Shown: positions 17,144-25,978 of the stretch, piece by piece
Numbering within the stretch: the first letter of the stretch is position 1
Layout: each line of letters begins with the position of its first letter
NCBI GenBank assembly: GCA_964399165.1
Contig: CAYNPO010000005.1
Coordinates: forward strand, 124,001 to 188,000
DNA from: UBA6144 sp964399165
GTDB taxonomy: Bacteria > Bdellovibrionota > Bacteriovoracia > Bacteriovoracales > Bacteriovoracaceae
Direction of reading: 5' to 3'
DNA length: 64,000 nt
The notes under the pieces: generated by a model
What the model was told of the DNA's origin: nothing
What the model saw: only the letters and a program-made list of their open reading frames with translations
Database searches by the model: none
Translations under genes and position numbers: made by a program

Positions 17144-18385
17144 ATGACGACCCGTCCCGCCTTCCTCCAGAACTCGCTGTTCAACTGGGAAACACTGCAC
17201 GTGGTGTGCGGCGGTAAGTCGTCGTTGGATGCCAAAAACTATCTCACGGAGATGTGGGGGCCGGAGCAGGTTTCAGATTTCCTGGTAGGGTATGGGTTCG
17301 ACCTGAAGAATCCGGTGGAGGGTGCAGAGCTGTTCGGAATTTTCCAGGAGGCGGTGGCGTTCATCAAACGTTACTTCCTCAAGGAGGGGAACCCCGAGGG
17401 CCTGGAGCTGTCGTTGCCGAGCTTCCTCTACACGCTGACCGATATCTCCGAACTCTTCTTGCTCGCCACCGGTAAGTCCGGGGGGCGCCATAGCAAGGAA
17501 GACGCCCTCTGGGCGGGGGTGATCCTGAAGGTCATGCACACCATCCTGCACGCGGACAAGGATCTGCGCCACCGCTACGTGAACGTGATCCAGCAGCAAA
17601 TCTTCGACCGCTTTTACAAGTGGGTGCACCGGGATGGAGACAACCGTCTGTGGCTGCGTAACGAAGCCGGCTTCGCGGTTCCTCTCCATGACTTCCAAGC
17701 CAAGGCCAAGAAAGGCCGAGAGTCCATCATCATCAAGCTGCTGCACAAGCAGGAGAACGTGGCCGAGGAACTCTTCGACCGGATCGGCGTGCGTTTCGTG
17801 ACCGAGACCAAGCTGGACGCCCTGCGGGCGATCCAATTCCTGGTTTCCAACTACGTGGTCATGATCAACAACATCAAGCCCAGCCGCTCCCAAAACACGC
17901 TGGTGGACACGGATCTTCTGCGTCGCCGGACCTATGGTCTGCTGAAGAAGGCCATGCGTGAGGGTTGGGACGAGGCTCGTTACTACCGAGAGCTGCAGAT
18001 CCTGGTGGATGCCTGCGCACCCAGCCCGGAACCCGGGCGGATCAACCAGCACTCCTCCCAGGAGTACCGCGCCATCCACTTCACCGGTCGTCAGCTGATT
18101 AAGTACCGCAACCCATTCATGGCCCAATTCAACGAGGTCCGCAAGGCCGCCCTCCAGGACAAGGAGAATCCCTTGGCCAAGCAGCTGCTGGCTTTGGATA
18201 CCTCGCCTATCAGCCAGGACGTGCGTTTCTTCTACCCGTTCGAGGTTCAGATCACTGACTATGAGAGCCACCAGCGGAATACCCAGGGCGAAGCCTCGCA
18301 TCAGGAGTACAAGCGCGCGCAGGTGAAATCCGCGATGAGGCGGATTTTCAAGCCCCTGATCGAGCTGAAGGGCCTTGCCCTCTGA
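17144..18385 (+). CDS. RelA/SpoT-like nucleotidyltransferase-domain protein, function unproven
   Basis: 413 residues. The C-terminal half carries the ppGpp-synthetase motifs in order: AKKGRESIIIK (188-198; Rel has RxKxxxSxxxK), LFDRIGVRFV (210-219; Rel DLxGIRVI, metal-binding Asp), EYRAIH (307-312; Rel YQSIH), FEVQI (366-370; Rel EVQIRT, catalytic Glu) and QGEASHQEYK (381-390; Rel GVAAHWxYK). The Asp-to-Glu distance is about 155 residues against about 60 in Rel, so a large insert is present. Residues 1-185 are helical with no clear HD hydrolase motif, and no TGS or ACT domain is seen. I recall an uncharacterised deltaproteobacterial family (TIGR04552) that may match; not verified. No ribosome site is visible and a TATTTT lies 10 bases upstream, so the mRNA may be leaderless. 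Confidence 0.7.
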   Translation: MTTRPAFLQNSLFNWETLHVVCGGKSSLDAKNYLTEMWGPEQVSDFLVGYGFDLKNPVEGAELFGIFQEAVAFIKRYFLKEGNPEGLELSLPSFLYTLTDISELFLLATGKSGGRHSKEDALWAGVILKVMHTILHADKDLRHRYVNVIQQQIFDRFYKWVHRDGDNRLWLRNEAGFAVPLHDFQAKAKKGRESIIIKLLHKQENVAEELFDRIGVRFVTETKLDALRAIQFLVSNYVVMINNIKPSRSQNTLVDTDLLRRRTYGLLKKAMREGWDEARYYRELQILVDACAPSPEPGRINQHSSQEYRAIHFTGRQLIKYRNPFMAQFNEVRKAALQDKENPLAKQLLALDTSPISQDVRFFYPFEVQITDYESHQRNTQGEASHQEYKRAQVKSAMRRIFKPLIELKGLAL

Positions 18386-19270
18386 TCAAAGCCGCTGTTC
18401 CAGGAACAGCTTAATCCGCTCGTTCATCTCCTCGGGGAAGTCCACCTGGGGCACGTGGGAGCCGTCCTTCACGATGTAGAGTTCGGCGTCGGGGAGGCGT
18501 TGGGAGAGGAGCCGCTGCAGGTGGAAGGGAATGACCCGGTCCTTGTCACCGCCCGCCACCAACGCCGGCACACGGATGGCGTCGAGGCTCCCCAGGATGT
18601 CGTGCTTCTGCATTTGATTGAAAAGCTGCAGGAACATGTCGGGCCCCAACTGGGCAATACGGTTCATGTAGACTTCGATGAAGTCGCGCCCGACGCGCTT
18701 CTCATTGAAGCCCTGGGAGTGGATCAACTTGAGCGTCAGGGGGTTCATGCCCTGGGTTTGCCAGATCACGTCGATGGCGGCCCGCCAGCGCTTGAGGCCT
18801 TCCTCGGCGAGCGGGATCACGTACTCCATCAGGTTGTTGTCGAACATCACGCCTTTGACGGGCAAGGTGGTGCCGGAAATCAGTACCATTGCCGCCAGTC
18901 GCTGGGGGTAGCGGCGGGCGTACTCCAAGGTGACGTTCACGCCCATGCTGTGTCCCACCATCGCCACCCGCGGGAACTTCAGGTGCTCCAACATCTCCTC
19001 GATGTCGTCGGCGATGCGGCCGAAGGTGATCTTGTCCAGGGTCTCCTTGCCGCTGCTCTGGAAATGTCCGCGCAGGTCGTGGCTCAGCACTTTGAAGCCG
19101 GCCTTGTCGAACCACTCAAGCTGGTATTTCCAGTGGAGGTTGCTGCAGAGGAGGCCGTAGTTGAAGACAATGACCGTGTCCTGCGGCGTGATTTTGTGGG
19201 GGGGGAAGTTGGTGCCGTAGAAGAGCTGCTCACCATCACTAGTTTTGAAGAAGTTCGCGTGCTGGCGCAT
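18386..19270 (-). CDS. Alpha/beta hydrolase
   Basis: 294 residues. Nucleophile elbow GHSMG near residue 107, the acid in GDKDRVIP and the His in GSHVP complete the catalytic triad of the alpha/beta fold; the region LSHDLRGHFQSS supports this family. No signal peptide. Substrate unknown (ester or amide hydrolase, or carbon-chloride type). The ATG at 19270 overlaps the stop of the FHA-like gene, suggesting coupling; a GTG one codon earlier is an alternative. It is convergent with the RelA/SpoT-like gene, with stops touching at 18385/18386. Confidence 0.88.
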   Translation of the reverse strand: MRQHANFFKTSDGEQLFYGTNFPPHKITPQDTVIVFNYGLLCSNLHWKYQLEWFDKAGFKVLSHDLRGHFQSSGKETLDKITFGRIADDIEEMLEHLKFPRVAMVGHSMGVNVTLEYARRYPQRLAAMVLISGTTLPVKGVMFDNNLMEYVIPLAEEGLKRWRAAIDVIWQTQGMNPLTLKLIHSQGFNEKRVGRDFIEVYMNRIAQLGPDMFLQLFNQMQKHDILGSLDAIRVPALVAGGDKDRVIPFHLQRLLSQRLPDAELYIVKDGSHVPQVDFPEEMNERIKLFLEQRL

Positions 19271-19686
19271 CACCCCTCCCGGCGGCTTTTGGCGTTGAGT
19301 AGCTTCACCAGGGCCAGGGCGGGGGCCTGGGCGGCCTTGAGCTCGTCCAGGCGGGCGTCGAGGATGGCTTTCTTGGTCTGGAAGTCGGAGTGCTCGGCCT
19401 TGAGCACGCGCAGCTTGAGCCCCGCCACGGTAAGTTCATCGCCCACGCGCAAGCGCCGCGGGCGGGTGGCGCGCTTTCCGTTCAGCAGCCAATGGCCCAA
19501 GTCGGGGTGGGGTTGGGCCTGTACCCCGTCCGGCCACACCTCAAGCAAGAAACCCCAGGAGGGCAAGCCATCCAGTTTGGGGATGATATCGCCCTCTGGA
19601 TGCCCCAGATAAACTTGGTTTTTTTCGAAGCGCCAGGTACCCAGGTAATCCGGGTCCGGGCACTCGGTGACCTCGAGTTCCAGCAT
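19270..19686 (-). CDS. FHA-like domain protein
   Basis: 138 residues. Short strands YLGTWRFEKNQVYLGH, GFLLEVWPDG, HWLLNGKRAT, RLRVGDELTVAGLKLRVL follow the FHA pattern (start LG, a later x-L-NG, then L-x-x-GD). Canonical FHA residues G-R-x-x and S-x-x-H are not clearly kept, so phosphopeptide binding is doubtful. A C-terminal helix rich in Ala/Lys/Leu follows. It lies 2 bases after recG and overlaps the hydrolase, forming recG-FHA-hydrolase. Function unknown. Confidence 0.55.
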   Translation of the reverse strand: MLELEVTECPDPDYLGTWRFEKNQVYLGHPEGDIIPKLDGLPSWGFLLEVWPDGVQAQPHPDLGHWLLNGKRATRPRRLRVGDELTVAGLKLRVLKAEHSDFQTKKAILDARLDELKAAQAPALALVKLLNAKSRREG

Positions 19687-19688
19687 CC

Positions 19689-21806
19689 TCAGATTGTATC
19701 CAAAATCTTCTGGTCGCGGGCGAGCCGCAGCAGCAGGGGATCGATTTTGCCCGGATCACGGGCCAGGAGTTCTTGAACGTCCCGGTAGGCTTTCTCCAGC
19801 ACGTGGGCGTGCCGCCCGAAATCCGCCACCCTCCGGCGCACCACCGTGCCGGACTGGTCCACGCCGAAAAGATCCCCTTCGCCGCGGCCCTGCAGGTCCG
19901 CTTCAGCGATGGCAAAACCGTCCGTGGTTCGCTCAAGGTGCTGAAGCCTCCCTAGGGCCTCGGGTCCCAGGTCCTGGTCCAGCACTAAGAAGCAAAATCC
20001 GGTTTTGTCTCCGCGCCCCACGCGCCCCCTAAGCTGGTGGAGTTGTGAGAGCCCAAAGCGTTCGGGATGGTACACGCACATGAAAGCCGCGTTGGGCACG
20101 TTGATGCCCACCTCAATCACGCTGGTGGCGATGAGGAGCCGGATCTGGCCGGCGGTGAAGGCGGCGACCGTTGCTTCCTTGTCCTCTGCCTTCATCTTAC
20201 CGTGAAGCACGGCTATCGGCGTGCCCGGAAACGTGGCCCGGTATTTTTCGAAGGCGTCCGTGACGTTTTGGAGTTCCAGTGTCTCGGACTCTTCGATCGC
20301 GGGGAAGACGAAGTAGCCCTGCTCCCCCAAGGCCATGCGCTGGCGGATGAACTCCACGTACTTGGCGTAGTTCGCCCGCTCCACGATGCGGGTCTTGATG
20401 CCCTTGCGGCCGGCGGGCATGGCGCGGATGGTGGTGAAGTCCAGGTCACCGTACTGGGCCAGTGAGAGCGTACGCGGGATGGGCGTCGCCGACATGATGA
20501 GGCAGTGTGTGCCCTCGCCTTTGGCGGTGAGCATGAGGCGCTGCTCGACGCCGAACTTGTGCTGCTCGTCGATCACGGCGAGCCCGAGGCAGCTGAAAGC
20601 GGTGCTTTCCTGGAAGAGGGCGTGGGTCCCGATGACGAAGTTGGCGGCCCCTGAGGCAAGGGCCTTGCCGACGGCGTCTTTTTCCCTTTTCTTCATGCTC
20701 CCTAGCAACAGGGCGGGTCTGAGGAAGGGTACCTTGCCGAACATGTCTCCCAGAGTGCGCGCATGCTGTTGCGCCAGCGCCTCCGTGGGGCACATGAGTG
20801 CCACTTGCTTACCAGCGTGCGCCACCATGAGGCCCGCCAGCATGGCCACCACGGTTTTCCCGCAGCCCACGTCCCCCTGGATCATCCTCATCATGGGGTG
20901 GCCCGTGCCCATGTCGGCCAGCACCTGTTGAACCGCTTTGTCCTGGTCGTCGGTGAGTGTGAAGGGGAGGAGCTTTGTGAGGGCGGCAAGAGCCTCTCCG
21001 CCCTCGGGAATGACCGGACCCTGTTTACGCTTGATGAATCGGCGGCGGGTGGTGATCTTGAGCTGGTCCACGAAGAATTCCTCGTAGGCGAGGCGTTCGA
21101 CGGCTGCCTTGCGTTCCTCGGGGCCCGCCTCGGAGGGGGGGACGCGTCCATGTAACAGGCGGAAGGCGCGGGAGAGTGACATCTCGTGCAGATCGTCCGC
21201 GCCGAAGGGCGAATGGAGCTTGTCCCAGAAGGCAGGGGGCAGAGACGCCACGATCTTTGCCGTGAAGTTGCCCGGTACTTTATTGATGGTGGGGTACTCC
21301 ACCAACCATTCCCCGAGTTGGTCGCCCCAGCCTTCGTCGGCCAGCGGATGAACGCGAGGGTTCACCAATTGGTGCTGCGCCTTCCACTCCTGGAGCTGGC
21401 CCAAAAACCACACCTGGTCCCAGAGGTCGATTTGCTTTTTCTGTTGGGGATACAGGTTGAAAAAGCGCAAGGACATGGTGGCGTCGCCATCCAACTCTTT
21501 CACCACCACGTAGGCGTTGTGAAGGAGGAAGCGTCCCTTGGTCCGCCGCCCGAAAGCCGGGCGGACCTCGCGATGTATGACCTTGCCTTTGCCAAGGAAG
21601 AGCTCGTTTAGCCGAGCTTCGCTGAAGGGGCGGGGACGCGGCATGGGGAGGGTACGGAGCGGGAGGACCCACATGAGGTCGCCGAGAGTCGTGACGCCAC
21701 CCTCGGATAGAGACTCCAGGTGCGCCGGAGGCTTCTTGCCCGCGGCCAGGGCCAACAGTGGGGTGTCCGCTGTTAGGTCAGCGGTATTCGACGGACTGGA
21801 CCTCAT
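19689..21806 (-). CDS. recG: ATP-dependent DNA helicase RecG
   Basis: 705 residues. N-terminal wedge/OB domain, Walker A GDVGCGKTVVAML, DEQHKFG (motif II), SATPIPRTLSL (III), then VLHGKMK, TSVIEVGINVPNA and QLRGRVGRG. RecG reverses stalled forks and branch-migrates Holliday junctions. The called start overlaps greA by 29 bases; a shorter start inside is possible but the N-terminus is poorly conserved anyway. The cluster greA-recG-FHA-hydrolase is very tight. Confidence 0.96.
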   Translation of the reverse strand: MRSSPSNTADLTADTPLLALAAGKKPPAHLESLSEGGVTTLGDLMWVLPLRTLPMPRPRPFSEARLNELFLGKGKVIHREVRPAFGRRTKGRFLLHNAYVVVKELDGDATMSLRFFNLYPQQKKQIDLWDQVWFLGQLQEWKAQHQLVNPRVHPLADEGWGDQLGEWLVEYPTINKVPGNFTAKIVASLPPAFWDKLHSPFGADDLHEMSLSRAFRLLHGRVPPSEAGPEERKAAVERLAYEEFFVDQLKITTRRRFIKRKQGPVIPEGGEALAALTKLLPFTLTDDQDKAVQQVLADMGTGHPMMRMIQGDVGCGKTVVAMLAGLMVAHAGKQVALMCPTEALAQQHARTLGDMFGKVPFLRPALLLGSMKKREKDAVGKALASGAANFVIGTHALFQESTAFSCLGLAVIDEQHKFGVEQRLMLTAKGEGTHCLIMSATPIPRTLSLAQYGDLDFTTIRAMPAGRKGIKTRIVERANYAKYVEFIRQRMALGEQGYFVFPAIEESETLELQNVTDAFEKYRATFPGTPIAVLHGKMKAEDKEATVAAFTAGQIRLLIATSVIEVGINVPNAAFMCVYHPERFGLSQLHQLRGRVGRGDKTGFCFLVLDQDLGPEALGRLQHLERTTDGFAIAEADLQGRGEGDLFGVDQSGTVVRRRVADFGRHAHVLEKAYRDVQELLARDPGKIDPLLLRLARDQKILDTI

Positions 21807-22248
21807 AGGTCACATCGCCTTTCGGGGCCTTGACGACGACCTCGTCCCCGGCTTCTTTGCCGATCAAGGCCTTGCCCAGTGGGGAACTGAAGGAGATCTT
21901 GTTAGGAGTGCTCTGGGCCTCGTCCTCACCCACGATTTGGTAGTTCACGGTTTGGCCGCGGGGATCGGTGAGCACGACGTAGGCGCCGAAGATGATGTTC
22001 TCCGGCCGGGTTGCTGGGGTCTCTACTACTCGCGCTCGGGCGAGTTTGGCCTGGAGTTCCTGGATACGGCCTTCCACGTGGGACTGCTTCTCCTTGGCCG
22101 CGGAGTACTCGGCGTTTTCCTTGAGATCGCCGAGGGCTCGCGCCTCAGCGATGGCCTCCTTGACCTGCTCGCGATCCACCTTGATGAGCTGGTCCAGCTC
22201 GGCTTCGAGGAGCTTCTTACCTTGCGGGGTCATGGGGAACTCATTCAT
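21778..22248 (-). CDS. greA: Transcription elongation factor GreA
   Basis: 156 residues. N-terminal coiled coil (MTPQGKKLLEAELDQL, GDLKENAEYSAAKEKQSHVEGRI with the acidic DxxE tip) and the C-terminal FKBP-like domain with FSSPLGKALIGKEAGDEV. GreA enters the secondary channel of backtracked RNA polymerase and triggers RNA cleavage. It sits between the Zn-ribbon gene (8 bases upstream) and recG (overlapping). Confidence 0.96.
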   Translation of the reverse strand: MNEFPMTPQGKKLLEAELDQLIKVDREQVKEAIAEARALGDLKENAEYSAAKEKQSHVEGRIQELQAKLARARVVETPATRPENIIFGAYVVLTDPRGQTVNYQIVGEDEAQSTPNKISFSSPLGKALIGKEAGDEVVVKAPKGDVTYEVQSVEYR

Positions 22249-22256
22249 CGCCAGTC

Positions 22257-22544
22257 CTATTTCTTGAAAAGTTCGCGGGCCTTCGCCAAGAGGTCATCCT
22301 TGCTCGGCCCACTCCCGGCCGCGCCCGGCCCGAACTTGAACCAGTCGCAAAAATTCGCCTTGTCCTTATCCACCACCCGTTCAGCGGAAGATTCGCGGCA
22401 TTCATTGTAGGCCGCCTTGTCGTAATGTTTACAGGAGCGGCAATTCCGAAGGTCCGCTCCGCAGGACCCGCATTGGTCGGTGCGTCCCGGTGGAAATGCC
22501 TCCATATAGGGAACCTTAGCTCCGCAGCGATGGCACACGCCCAT
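22257..22544 (-). CDS. Small zinc-ribbon protein
   Basis: 95 residues from MGVCHRCGAKVP; a start 21 bases upstream is less likely. Cys pairs CHRCG and CGSCG form a zinc ribbon, followed by NCRSCKHYDKAAYNECRE and FCDWF. The signature C-x-x-C-x-x-Y-D, NECRE-x-x-x-E-R-V-x-D-K and NFCD is shared, as I recall, by small conserved proteins of many Gram-negative bacteria with no assigned role. The start is 2 bases after the stop of the upstream membrane protein gene, whose end holds the ribosome site CAGGAG. Confidence 0.75.
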   Translation of the reverse strand: MGVCHRCGAKVPYMEAFPPGRTDQCGSCGADLRNCRSCKHYDKAAYNECRESSAERVVDKDKANFCDWFKFGPGAAGSGPSKDDLLAKARELFKK

Positions 22545-22546
22545 GG

Positions 22547-23056
22547 CTAAAACTCCTGGCTCCACCCCATTCCGAAATTCCTTTGCGAGGAAGAGGAGGG
22601 GTCTGCGGAGAAGAAAATCCGGGGACTGTTGCGCTTGTTGTACTCTTCAATTGAGCGCTGCAAAAGCCACTCATTATTATACTGGTTCGTTCGGGAAATC
22701 AAATAACTCACCCCTACCATGGTGGCACCACCCAGGAGCAGGGTGGTTTGCCCCGTGAGCGCGTCATCGTCTCCCCCGTTGGTGCGCAAAAGGCCGGCGA
22801 GTATCATGGCGCTTCCGAAAGTACTGAGGGCGGCGCCTTGCCAGCGCGGGCGGTTGTTGGCCTGGTACTCGTCCAAGAGCTTTTTCGCCACCGGGTCTTT
22901 CTGGAGGTAGTAGCGCAGACCTTCGCCCCGGTTACTGGAACTGGCGTCCACGAGCACGTTTTGGTAGTTCACCACCGCCGTACGGCTGCACGAGTCCGCG
23001 GCCACCGCCCCGAGGGGAAACAGCCCGCATAACGCCCATGGGAGCAATTTGCTCAA
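22547..23056 (-). CDS. Membrane protein with signal peptide, unknown
   Basis: 169 residues. N-terminal signal MSKLLPWALCGLFPLGAVA, then a soluble part, and two hydrophobic stretches near residues 77-92 (LSTFGSAMILAGLL) and 105-122 (TTLLLGGATMVGVSYLI). The C-terminus has aromatic and Ser-rich sequence ending GMGWSQEF. No family recognised. It is the first gene of a unit with the Zn-ribbon protein, greA and recG, and diverges from the UbiB-type gene. Confidence 0.6.
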   Translation of the reverse strand: MSKLLPWALCGLFPLGAVAADSCSRTAVVNYQNVLVDASSSNRGEGLRYYLQKDPVAKKLLDEYQANNRPRWQGAALSTFGSAMILAGLLRTNGGDDDALTGQTTLLLGGATMVGVSYLISRTNQYNNEWLLQRSIEEYNKRNSPRIFFSADPSSSSQRNFGMGWSQEF

Positions 23057-23138
23057 GTCCGTGCCTCGCTCGTGACTAAAATGCCTGCTCTATGAGCTTA
23101 CCGCGCCCCGATTTATGATGGAAGGCACAAGGAAACCC

Positions 23139-24845
23139 ATGGACCTGATCAAAACCGGCATCGGGCTGTCCAAGACGATCAAGAACGTCTCGCGCTTCCG
23201 TGAGATCTTGGGAGTTTTCAGCAAAAACGGCTTCGGCGGGTTAATCACCAAGGCCGGCATGGGCGCGTCGGTTCCAGGGCTCGCGCCAGGGCAGGACGAG
23301 GTGGTGACCGACGAGGCGACCCAGGAAGAGTTCTGGTCCCGGGTTGGCCAACGCCTACGCTTGTCCTTTGAAGAACTTGGTCCCAGCTTCGTGAAGCTCG
23401 GCCAGTTGCTCGCCACCCGCGAGGACTTGCTGGACCCCGCGCTCATCCGAGAACTCAAGAAGCTCCAGGACCGCGTGCGCACCATCCCCTTTGAGGACGC
23501 CCGCGCCGCCATCCAAGAGACCCTCGGCCGTCCGATTGGCGAGGTTTTCCGCGAGATCGAGGAGAGACCCATCGGCACCGCCTCGATAGGTGTCGTGTAC
23601 CGCGCCACGCTCCTCAATGGAGAACGGGTGGTGGTGAAAGTCCGCCGTCCGGGTATCGAGCAAATTCTGCGCACCGACTTCGAGATCGTGAGCTTCATCA
23701 TCGCTCAGGTGGAGCGAGTTTCCGAGGGGGTTCGCGCCCTGGGAACATCCGCCATGGTGGCCGACTTCTTCCGCACCACCCTGACCGAACTCAACTTCCT
23801 GGTGGAGGCCCAGAGCTGCGAGCGCCTCACGGCCAACCTCGCCCGCGTGGACACTGAGGGGGACTTTGTCCTGCCAAAGGTGTGGCGCGAGTACTCATCT
23901 TCCTCGGTCTTGGTGATGGGATTCCTCGACGGGAAACCTTTCAATCAATACAAATCACTGAGTGAGATCCCGCCGGAGACCATCCAGAAGCTCGAACGCA
24001 GCGTGGACTTGTTCGCCCATACCCTGCTCTCCGACGGGTTCTTCCACGCCGATCTTCACGGGGGGAATTTCTTCATCCTGAAAGATGGCCGGATCGGGCT
24101 AGTGGATTTCGGCCTCATGGGCACCCTGTCCAAGCGCAACCGCGCCAACCTCATCGCCATCCTCTACGCGGTCATCACCCACAACTACGAGAATCTGGTC
24201 TACGAGCTGCTCGAGGTCGCCACCGTCGAGGGTGTGCCCGACCACGAAGAGCTGATCCGGGACTTCAAGGACGCCCTCTCGCCCTACGTGGGCCTTTCGG
24301 TGAAGGAAACCAACGTCACCGAACTCGTTCGCGCCATCATACGCACGCTTTCACGGCACCGCCTCTTCCTGCCACGGGAGTGGTTCATCATCTTCCGCGC
24401 GCTCATGACACTGGACGGGGTCGGGAAGTCGGTGGGGCTCGACCTGAACATCTTCAAGATCCTCGAGAAAGACCTGCCCAAATTGATTGGGGAGGTGCTC
24501 TCCAAGGACGCTGCCCGCGAGGAGGCTATGTGGGCGGGGAAGGACCTGCTCACCACCCTCAGGATTCTGCCCAAACATCTCAAGTGGTTCATGCGCGAGC
24601 AGGCGAAGCGCGGCTATGCGCTGGAACTGAGGGTCCAAGGGGCGGATGAGCACGTGCGCTCGCTCTCGCGCTCCATGTACTTTCTGGGACTCTCCCTGCT
24701 TTCCGGGGCCCTCTTGCTCGCTGGAACCATTCCCCTTATGGGGCGGGGCCATGACAGCGGCTCTGAAATTCCGACCCTGAGTTGGGTGTTCTGGGGGATC
24801 GCGGCGGTTACCTTGTTTCGGTCTGTGGTGTTGAAAAAGTACTAA
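23139..24845 (+). CDS. UbiB/ABC1/ADCK-family atypical kinase
   Basis: 568 residues from MDLIKTGIGL, chosen because AAGGA lies 6 bases upstream; an ATG at 23115 has no ribosome site. Motifs: the family KxGQ motif (SFVKLGQLLATREDLL), AxAS-type IGTASIGVVYRATL, VKVRRPGI (Lys), GFFHADLHGGNFF (catalytic loop), and GLVDFGLMG (metal-binding DFG). Two membrane segments end the protein (about 530-565), as in UbiB/AarF. In proteobacteria this family supports ubiquinone or lipid-quinone biosynthesis; here, with a bc-type complex at 59-64 kb, a quinone-related role is plausible but inferred. Confidence 0.88.
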   Translation: MDLIKTGIGLSKTIKNVSRFREILGVFSKNGFGGLITKAGMGASVPGLAPGQDEVVTDEATQEEFWSRVGQRLRLSFEELGPSFVKLGQLLATREDLLDPALIRELKKLQDRVRTIPFEDARAAIQETLGRPIGEVFREIEERPIGTASIGVVYRATLLNGERVVVKVRRPGIEQILRTDFEIVSFIIAQVERVSEGVRALGTSAMVADFFRTTLTELNFLVEAQSCERLTANLARVDTEGDFVLPKVWREYSSSSVLVMGFLDGKPFNQYKSLSEIPPETIQKLERSVDLFAHTLLSDGFFHADLHGGNFFILKDGRIGLVDFGLMGTLSKRNRANLIAILYAVITHNYENLVYELLEVATVEGVPDHEELIRDFKDALSPYVGLSVKETNVTELVRAIIRTLSRHRLFLPREWFIIFRALMTLDGVGKSVGLDLNIFKILEKDLPKLIGEVLSKDAAREEAMWAGKDLLTTLRILPKHLKWFMREQAKRGYALELRVQGADEHVRSLSRSMYFLGLSLLSGALLLAGTIPLMGRGHDSGSEIPTLSWVFWGIAAVTLFRSVVLKKY

Positions 24846-24884
24846 CGCAAATCCACCTCCGCTGCGGAGGTGAACCTGCGTTAA
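24843..24884. repeat. 42-bp dispersed palindrome, copy 2, between convergent genes
   Basis: TAACGCAAAT-CCACCTCCGC, centre T, GCGGAGGTGA-ACCTGCGTTAA. It matches the copy at 4965-5006 at nearly all positions. The UbiB-type stop codon is its first three bases (24843-24845), and the GNAT-2 stop follows right after it (24885-24887). So it fills the whole intergenic gap. Confidence 0.75.
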
Positions 24885-25913
24885 CTAAATGGAATCCAGT
24901 CCACCTACCCAGACAGGAATTCCCTGGGCCCTCACGCCGTGTTTTCCATAACTGAAAATTTCTTCAAGTAGCTCTTCCCCCCGTAGACGAAACGTCCCTT
25001 TCTGGGACCTCACCATGAAGTAGGGATCCTGCCACATCACCTCGGCCCCTCCCAGTAACACGGAGAGTTTGGCGAGGGCCATCGGATGAGTGTTGGGGCG
25101 CCAAAGGCCCACTAGCTGGAGGTCTTGGCGGGTTTCGTCGTCCACTGGCACGTTTTCCGCCGCCCAGACCACCCCGGGAGCACCCGCATCCTTTAAAAGC
25201 CCGGCCACACCCTCTTCATGGGCCCAATCGTGCACGATTCCTTCCAGGTCCATGCCTTTGCCGCGGAAGTAATACCCTCGCAGTCGTCCATTCTCTTTGA
25301 GTAAACGAAGTTCCGAGGAGCGAATCGACTTGAGAGCTTCCCAATCTGCGGCGTCTCGCAAAGGGGAGAAGGCGGAGCGATTGACGGTCCTACGGTAGAG
25401 CAGCGCCATCTCTGCCAAAGTAGCGTCATCCACGTTCGCGAGCCGGGTTGTTTCTCCCCTCATACCCTCACCCGGCGTAAGGTAGCACCACTGCCTTCCC
25501 GCCAACTGGAACCCGTACTTGGCATACATCTCGTGCTTATCGCTCCAGAGGAGGAAAAACGCGCACTGGGAGTGGTAGTGCGTGAGCACGCGCATGAAAA
25601 GCTCGTGGAACAAACCCTGACCGCGTAGTGATTCATCGACGGAAATTCCGCCCAGCATCGCCACTGGCACCACGTCAGCCTCCCAGCAGAATGAGCGCAC
25701 GAGGCATCCCACGTGTGCCACCACCTCTCCGGAAGTGGGATCCAGCAACACATGGCGGTTGCGAAGGTTTTGTGGGCCCGCGAGCGGGGCGAAATCCACC
25801 GCGAAACGGTGGGGGGGGAGGTAATTTAAGCCTCTTTCGATCAGTTGATCGGTCTGGTCGGCCAGTTCTGGAAATGCATCCAAAGTGGCGTATTGATAGG
25901 TTTTTTCCACCAT
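24885..25913 (-). CDS. GNAT-family N-acetyltransferase (second)
   Basis: 342 residues from MVEKTYQY; the frame is open further upstream but with Arg/Pro-rich sequence that overlaps the flagellin leader. The N-terminal half shows the GNAT core: VGCLVRSFCWEADVVPVAMLGGISVDESLRGQGLFHELFMR with the R-G-Q-G-L acetyl-CoA loop, and AKYGFQLAGRQWCYL. A C-terminal region follows, making it longer than simple GNATs and like Eis-type or two-domain members. Substrate unknown. It diverges from the flagellin genes. Confidence 0.82.
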   Translation of the reverse strand: MVEKTYQYATLDAFPELADQTDQLIERGLNYLPPHRFAVDFAPLAGPQNLRNRHVLLDPTSGEVVAHVGCLVRSFCWEADVVPVAMLGGISVDESLRGQGLFHELFMRVLTHYHSQCAFFLLWSDKHEMYAKYGFQLAGRQWCYLTPGEGMRGETTRLANVDDATLAEMALLYRRTVNRSAFSPLRDAADWEALKSIRSSELRLLKENGRLRGYYFRGKGMDLEGIVHDWAHEEGVAGLLKDAGAPGVVWAAENVPVDDETRQDLQLVGLWRPNTHPMALAKLSVLLGGAEVMWQDPYFMVRSQKGTFRLRGEELLEEIFSYGKHGVRAQGIPVWVGGLDSI

Positions 25914-25978
25914 CGCACCTCGGATGCTAAGTCCCTGGGCACTTCTTTGTAAATTTCTTTTACACCCCGCCTCAAGTT

